IMG/VR virus record: IMGVR_UViG_3300021168_000084
Location: 1 to 23,711 of that record
Direction: 5' to 3' (one strand)
Length of the DNA: 23,711 nt
Source: a virus
Shown: in pieces, positions 19,643 to 23,711 of the stretch
How the letters are laid out: every line of letters begins with the position of its first letter
Position numbering within the stretch: the first letter of the stretch is position 1
Program-made: the position numbers and the translations under genes
The notes under the pieces: model-generated
Told to the model about the DNA's origin: nothing
Databases searched by the model: none
What the model saw: the letters and a program-made list of their open reading frames with translations, nothing else

Positions 19643-21100
19643 TTAAGTCCAGCCAGCAGCTGTTATTGACGCCCCTCTAGGTTTTATCCTATTTTGACTG
19701 AATAACGCCTTGCTGATGGCTAAATATTGCCCTCCAGCGCACGCTAGGCAGGCGTATTGAAGGGCGTCTGCGACGTGGCTGTATTCATCCTTTTTGGGGA
19801 TGACCCGGCGAAGCCCGCTCACCTTGGCGTACTCGAATTTGTACCCCCCGCCTAGGGCTCTAATTAGTTTGGGGCAGTTCTCACGATTGATCAACATGCT
19901 GGGCCCCCCTTGCGTGTGCCGGCCCAGGAAGCTCTCCACAGCTCGAATGCGGGGGTCTAGATTGTTAGTAGGCGCTGGAATGCAGGGGAAACCTAGCCGA
20001 GTAATAAGCTCGAACGAGGTCTCTTCGGTGTGACTGGACTTAGCGATGCCGGCAGGGTCGCCTACGATCGCTACCTTACATCCGAGGTATTTCGATTGCA
20101 TCAGTCTGCCGCGCAGGTTCTGCTGGCAGTGTTTTTCTAGGCCTATGTTATCAGCCGAAACTTCCTCGTGAACTAGGAGCCGGCCTAAATGATCGGGTTG
20201 ACAAATAACTGACCATGGGTCGCGTCCGAAGTCCTGGCCAATAATAAGGGGATAGCCGGGGATAACTTCAGTCCCGTCCACGACATGCCATCCGTGTCGA
20301 AATGTTTCGTAAAATACTGCCCTGCCGCTAGGGTCGTCACCATATTCTGCTTTAACGTATCGTTTAACAAAGTTGCTATCGATACCATGATCCCTCACCA
20401 TGCGATTGTAATATTCCCGCCCCCGTTCTATGCGCTTGGGATCGCTCAGGGGAAGGTTTTTCGTGTCGGCAGTTTGCAGTAGGTACTCTAAATTTTCCGC
20501 GTTCCAGTCTAGTCCAGAAGGCTGTATGAAAACGTCCCAATCCGGGCGTTTTTTAATCATGAAATCATGCCACGGCGTCATCAACGCCGGCATGTTAGTA
20601 TCCGCCACGATACCGTTCCAGGTCGGTGCCCCCTTTGCGCCGCTTGGATAACGACCGATACGACCGGTGAGCGGACCTAGGATTGAGATATCCATCTCGA
20701 TGCACTCTGAGAGCCATGCCCCAGTAAGCTGCATGGAGAGCAATCGACCTTGATCGCTTGCGTCTTCGAGAGGCAAGAACATCCATTCGCTTCGAACGTG
20801 GTCGAAATTGACGTGGAAACAACTCTCTGAGACTTTCCATTCGCCTAGTCCGTTAGCTGTTAGCCACGTCTCGCAGTCCTTGAGGACCGTGTCTTTTAGC
20901 TGCTTGAGGGTTTGCCGGCAGACTGCATATCGCGTATAAGACAGTCCATCGTCTCCAGGCGTTTGAGTAATCGCTCTTCTAAGCAGTTCCACAATGACGC
21001 CGGTAGTCTTCCCAGAACCCAGAGGGCCAGCAAGTAGTCTTCCAAAAGCTTCTGATCTTGCGAATCTGGCGATTGTTGGAGGTGCTGTATAATCGAACAT
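19643..21100 (-). CDS. terL: Terminase large subunit
   Basis: DNA-packaging motor ATPase and nuclease of 485 residues. Walker A is GPLGSGKTTG (Lys31) and the Walker B-like segment is TGAWLSECIEM. The nuclease half shows GQDFGRDPWSV (first catalytic Asp), VAIVGDPAG, and DEYSHVADALQYAC with the final Asp. Length fits the family. It would act with the portal at the capsid vertex to cut and pump DNA. It is transcribed leftward, opposite to the portal gene to its right. The ribosome site is weak (GCAAGAACC), so coupling with the lipoprotein ORF just upstream is possible. Confidence 0.95.
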   Translation of the reverse strand: MFDYTAPPTIARFARSEAFGRLLAGPLGSGKTTGVIVELLRRAITQTPGDDGLSYTRYAVCRQTLKQLKDTVLKDCETWLTANGLGEWKVSESCFHVNFDHVRSEWMFLPLEDASDQGRLLSMQLTGAWLSECIEMDISILGPLTGRIGRYPSGAKGAPTWNGIVADTNMPALMTPWHDFMIKKRPDWDVFIQPSGLDWNAENLEYLLQTADTKNLPLSDPKRIERGREYYNRMVRDHGIDSNFVKRYVKAEYGDDPSGRAVFYETFRHGWHVVDGTEVIPGYPLIIGQDFGRDPWSVICQPDHLGRLLVHEEVSADNIGLEKHCQQNLRGRLMQSKYLGCKVAIVGDPAGIAKSSHTEETSFELITRLGFPCIPAPTNNLDPRIRAVESFLGRHTQGGPSMLINRENCPKLIRALGGGYKFEYAKVSGLRRVIPKKDEYSHVADALQYACLACAGGQYLAISKALFSQNRIKPRGASITAAGWT

Positions 21101-21110
21101 GGTTCTTGCA

Positions 21111-21182
21111 TCAATTTACCGTGAACGAGTTGAGGGTGCATGCTACTAGGGCTAGTGTTGGTGCAAGTGCGAGACACTTCAT
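21111..21182 (-). CDS. Putative 23-aa lipoprotein microprotein
   Basis: ORF with ATGA overlap to the upstream stop and GAGGAG 11 bases before the ATG. It starts MKCLALAPTLALVACTLN: a short positive start, a hydrophobic stretch and a lipobox-like LVAC, leaving a mature peptide of about nine residues. It resembles very small colicin-lysis or entericidin-type lipoproteins in layout, not in sequence. The terminase start lies 10 bases after its stop. Short length makes chance possible. Confidence 0.45.
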   Translation of the reverse strand: MKCLALAPTLALVACTLNSFTVN

Positions 21183-21706
21183 AATGTAGGTTTCTCCTCG
21201 ATAAGGGGGGGAGTGCTGTATTCCATCTTGTGGTCCTCCCCGAGATTTATGATGATCTTGAACTTTTCTTGCTGCCCACCTATCTGTGGTTGCTTCTTCA
21301 AGCCCGCCACGTCTGCTAGAAGCTTCATAGCCTCTGTTACGTGGTTCAGGGGCTCGCTTCTGTCTATGATGCGGGCGAACAGGTAAGGTAGGCCTTGCTC
21401 GAAGGCGATCGCCGTTTCGACCTGATTGCGGGATGCAGTGTTAAGAGAGTTGGCCCAGTCCGACCGAAAAACTTCAAGGAGTTCAATAAACCGGCTGTCT
21501 TTGTTAAGCTTATCGTAATCCAACTGCGATAAGCCTAAAGAAGTTAAAATGTCCTCTACGCCCTTCAGGCCCATGGCTAATTCGCGGGCCAGTGCACTTA
21601 TAAGTTGGGGCGTTGGGGCTTTTGTTACCTCCGAGGTATCATGGCCGCTCTTGGCAACGCTGGTGTTATTCAGGCTATCCCTCCCGCTGTTCTTGACGCT
21701 CAGCAA
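21179..21706 (-). CDS. Putative terminase small subunit
   Basis: Up to 175 residues, located directly upstream of the large terminase. The conserved-looking body runs from ISALARELAMGLKGVEDILT, through LGLSQLDYDKLNKDSRFIEL and ETAIAFEQGLPYLFARIIDR, to EAMKLLADVAGL. A helix-turn-helix-like N-terminal part and helical middle fit a DNA-recognising small terminase, judged mostly from place. The start is uncertain: the full frame needs TTG at 21706 without a ribosome site and overlaps the portal gene antiparallel by 66 bases; the first ATG is at 21574 inside the body. Confidence 0.65.
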   Translation of the reverse strand: MLSVKNSGRDSLNNTSVAKSGHDTSEVTKAPTPQLISALARELAMGLKGVEDILTSLGLSQLDYDKLNKDSRFIELLEVFRSDWANSLNTASRNQVETAIAFEQGLPYLFARIIDRSEPLNHVTEAMKLLADVAGLKKQPQIGGQQEKFKIIINLGEDHKMEYSTPPLIEEKPTL

Positions 21707-23711
21707 CAGAAAACGGCGTCTATGCAGGCTCAGGCCCAGAGTTCAGCGCAGCAAGCGCTGAGTGCTCCAGATGTATCGACGTTAGTAAGCTATGTCAAGG
21801 GTCAATTCGAAATCTTTAGGAACCATCGCAATACGAATGCGGGATGGTCCGAGCGGCTGCTAGTTGGGCTGCGGGCCTTCAACGGTCAGTATGACGAGAC
21901 TAAGCTCCACCAAATCCGTCGTTTTGGTGGTAGCGAAGTGTACATGCGAATGATTGCCCAGAAGTGCCGGGCAGCTAGTTCACTTCTGCGGGATATCTAT
22001 CTAGGGCCCGACCGTCCCTGGGGATTGCGGCCACCGGACGATCCCGTTATTCCGCAGGAGATTTTGGAGAAGATTGACCAGCTGATGCAGACTGAACTGC
22101 AAATGGTTCAGCAGACCTCTGGTCAACCGCCTCAAGGTACTGACCTTCAACAGCGCAAGATGGCACTTATGCAAAGTGCCCGGGATGCGGCTAAGAAGAA
22201 AGCCGCGGATCAAGCGCAAGCTAGCGAGGACAAGATCGATGAAATTTTACGAGAAGGAGGATTCTACCATGCCCTCGCTGAGTTCTTGGTGGATATCGCT
22301 ATTTTTCCTTTCGCTTGTATTAAGGGACCGGTGGTTCGGGTTATTCCTACTGTAACTTGGCCCGATGGAGGGGGCCAGCCAACCGTTCAGATGAAGCCTA
22401 CGCTTACGTGGGTCCGGTGTTCGCCGTTTGATCTTTGGTGGACGCCTGGGGTAGCCGATATCAATAATGCCAACATGATTGAGAAGTCGCAAGTTACCCG
22501 CGCCGAGTTGAACGAATGTATCGGGCTGCCGGGGTACAATGATGAGGAGATCCTGGCGGTACTTGACGAATTTGGGAGAGGGGGCTTATATGACAACTGG
22601 GACACGACCGATGCTGAGCGAGCGCTCCTAGAGAGCCGGGAGAACCCCGCTTGGAACCGGTCCTCCATGATGTCCATGATGGAGTTCAACGGTAATGTCC
22701 AGGGCCGCATATTGCAAGACTATGGTCTCGCGGTTCCCGACGAACTCCGAGACTATCACGTCCAAGTCTGGTGCATTGGTTCCCACGTTATTAAAGCTCA
22801 ATTGTCACCCTCTCCGAGGATGCGACACCCTTATTTCATCACAAGCTTTGAAAAAGTACCCGGCACTCCTGTCGGAAATGGACTTACCGATCTTCTGAGC
22901 GACGTGCAGGAGTGTTCAAACGCTACCTTAAGATCTCTAATTAATAACCTATCTATTGCGTCCGGCCCCCAGGTCGTTATCGATGATGATCAGTTCGACC
23001 CTTCCGAAAACACGGAGGACCTTTTTCCTTGGAAGCGCTGGCATGCCCGAAAAAATTTATTGGCCGGGGCCCCTGCAGGTAATAGAGCCCCGATTGAATT
23101 TTTTCAACCCCAAGATAACAGCGATAAACTTGTTAAGGTGTTGGAATATCTTACTGGAGTTGCTGATGACGTATCCGCTATTCCAAAATATGTTGGTGGT
23201 TCGGCTGGGGGTAATGCGGGTAGGACTGCTTCGGGTCTTGCCATGCTTATGGGTAATGCATCCAAAATACTGCAGACAGTATCGGCTAATATTGATCGAG
23301 AGGTTATGGAAGTTGCTCTTCTTCAACTCTTCGACTTAATTCTTTTGACGGATACTTCTGGGATCTTGACCGGCGAGGAACGTGTCAGCGTTGAGGGAGT
23401 GAACGTGGCAATTCAGCGGGAGACATTGCGACAGCGTCAGATAGAGTTCCTGCAGGCGACGGCTAACCCGATCGACCAGCATATCATGGGCATCGGAGGT
23501 CGCGGCAAGGTTCTGCGGGCGGTGTCTAACACGATCGGTCTTGTCGGGGAAGAAATTATCCCCCCTGACGACAAGCTTGACCAGATGCAACAACAGCAAA
23601 CGCAACAACAGCAGCCGGGGGCGGGGGGTAACGTTCAGCAGGCAATTCAAGAGGGCGTGCAAGCTGGCGTTAAGATGGGTGTGCAAAGGATAACTACTGA
23701 TTTGGCTGCAG
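21641..23711 (+). CDS. Portal protein, truncated by window edge
   Basis: Open frame of 690 codons with no stop before the edge, starting MAALGNAGVIQAIPPAVLDA with GAGGT just before the ATG. Typical large portal features are the internal AIFPFACIKGPVV strand region, WVRCSPFDLWW, and the segment GRTASGLAMLMGNASKILQT followed by VSANIDREVMEVALLQLFD. This resembles the SU10/phiEco32-like portal group as I remember it. A Gln-rich stretch near the visible end (QMQQQQTQQQQPGAGG) is common in portal C-termini. It would form the dodecameric DNA gate with TerL docking. The C-terminus is not visible. Confidence 0.88.
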   Translation, partial: MAALGNAGVIQAIPPAVLDAQQQKTASMQAQAQSSAQQALSAPDVSTLVSYVKGQFEIFRNHRNTNAGWSERLLVGLRAFNGQYDETKLHQIRRFGGSEVYMRMIAQKCRAASSLLRDIYLGPDRPWGLRPPDDPVIPQEILEKIDQLMQTELQMVQQTSGQPPQGTDLQQRKMALMQSARDAAKKKAADQAQASEDKIDEILREGGFYHALAEFLVDIAIFPFACIKGPVVRVIPTVTWPDGGGQPTVQMKPTLTWVRCSPFDLWWTPGVADINNANMIEKSQVTRAELNECIGLPGYNDEEILAVLDEFGRGGLYDNWDTTDAERALLESRENPAWNRSSMMSMMEFNGNVQGRILQDYGLAVPDELRDYHVQVWCIGSHVIKAQLSPSPRMRHPYFITSFEKVPGTPVGNGLTDLLSDVQECSNATLRSLINNLSIASGPQVVIDDDQFDPSENTEDLFPWKRWHARKNLLAGAPAGNRAPIEFFQPQDNSDKLVKVLEYLTGVADDVSAIPKYVGGSAGGNAGRTASGLAMLMGNASKILQTVSANIDREVMEVALLQLFDLILLTDTSGILTGEERVSVEGVNVAIQRETLRQRQIEFLQATANPIDQHIMGIGGRGKVLRAVSNTIGLVGEEIIPPDDKLDQMQQQQTQQQQPGAGGNVQQAIQEGVQAGVKMGVQRITTDLAA

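Noticed and set aside
20896-21177. 93-codon minus-strand frame covering the terL start
   Set aside because: It overlaps the well-supported terminase N-terminus in another frame and shows no recognisable protein pattern.

Overview
This window looks like part of the genome of a tailed double-stranded DNA bacteriophage (Caudoviricetes). The evidence is a large terminase subunit, a long portal protein cut by the right edge, an endolysin, a family A DNA polymerase with proofreading domain, and many short, tightly overlapping genes. No integrase, tRNA, rRNA, CRISPR array or insertion sequence was seen. The large portal resembles those of podoviruses of the SU10/phiEco32 kind. The endolysin and several small families are, from memory, common in phages of Alphaproteobacteria, so such a host is a reasonable guess but not proven.

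Layout. (1) Positions 21-7367, minus strand: a DNA-metabolism block of genes overlapping by ATGA or TAATG. In transcription order it runs from a Cys-rich DUF7227-like protein through the DNA polymerase, a DUF4406 protein, a DUF5664 protein (nucleotide pool?), a Cas4/RecB-like nuclease, a zinc-ribbon microprotein, a VRR-NUC nuclease and an SNF2-type helicase, to a 159-residue unknown. (2) Positions 7441-13984, minus strand: accessory genes, including a pentapeptide-repeat protein, two related secreted proteins, a DUF932 protein and many 50-110-residue unknowns. Most have a start context close to AGGACACCACCATG. (3) Positions 13985-14852: an 868-bp gene-free divergent region. It holds an iteron-like array of GGACGCGGT and a roughly 88-nt inverted duplication around an AT-rich palindrome. 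It is the best candidate for a replication origin and/or early control region. (4) Positions 14853-15562, plus strand: three small genes ending in a strong intrinsic terminator. (5) Positions 15784-19551, plus strand: an Acb2/Tad1-hairpin-like protein (candidate anti-defence sponge), endolysin, SprT-like metalloprotease, secreted and membrane proteins, and a winged-helix regulator-like protein. (6) Positions 19643-21706, minus strand: a terminase block with a 23-residue lipoprotein ORF between the small-subunit candidate and TerL. (7) From 21641, plus strand: portal protein, truncated at the window edge.

The most unusual features are the repeat-rich divergent region; a six-copy leader element (core GCCAGCGARCAAGG, usually followed by a hairpin) upstream of genes on both strands; hidden membrane microproteins overlapping annotated-type genes; and a terminase block transcribed opposite to the portal. 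All functional names come from motif recognition by eye; no database search was run.
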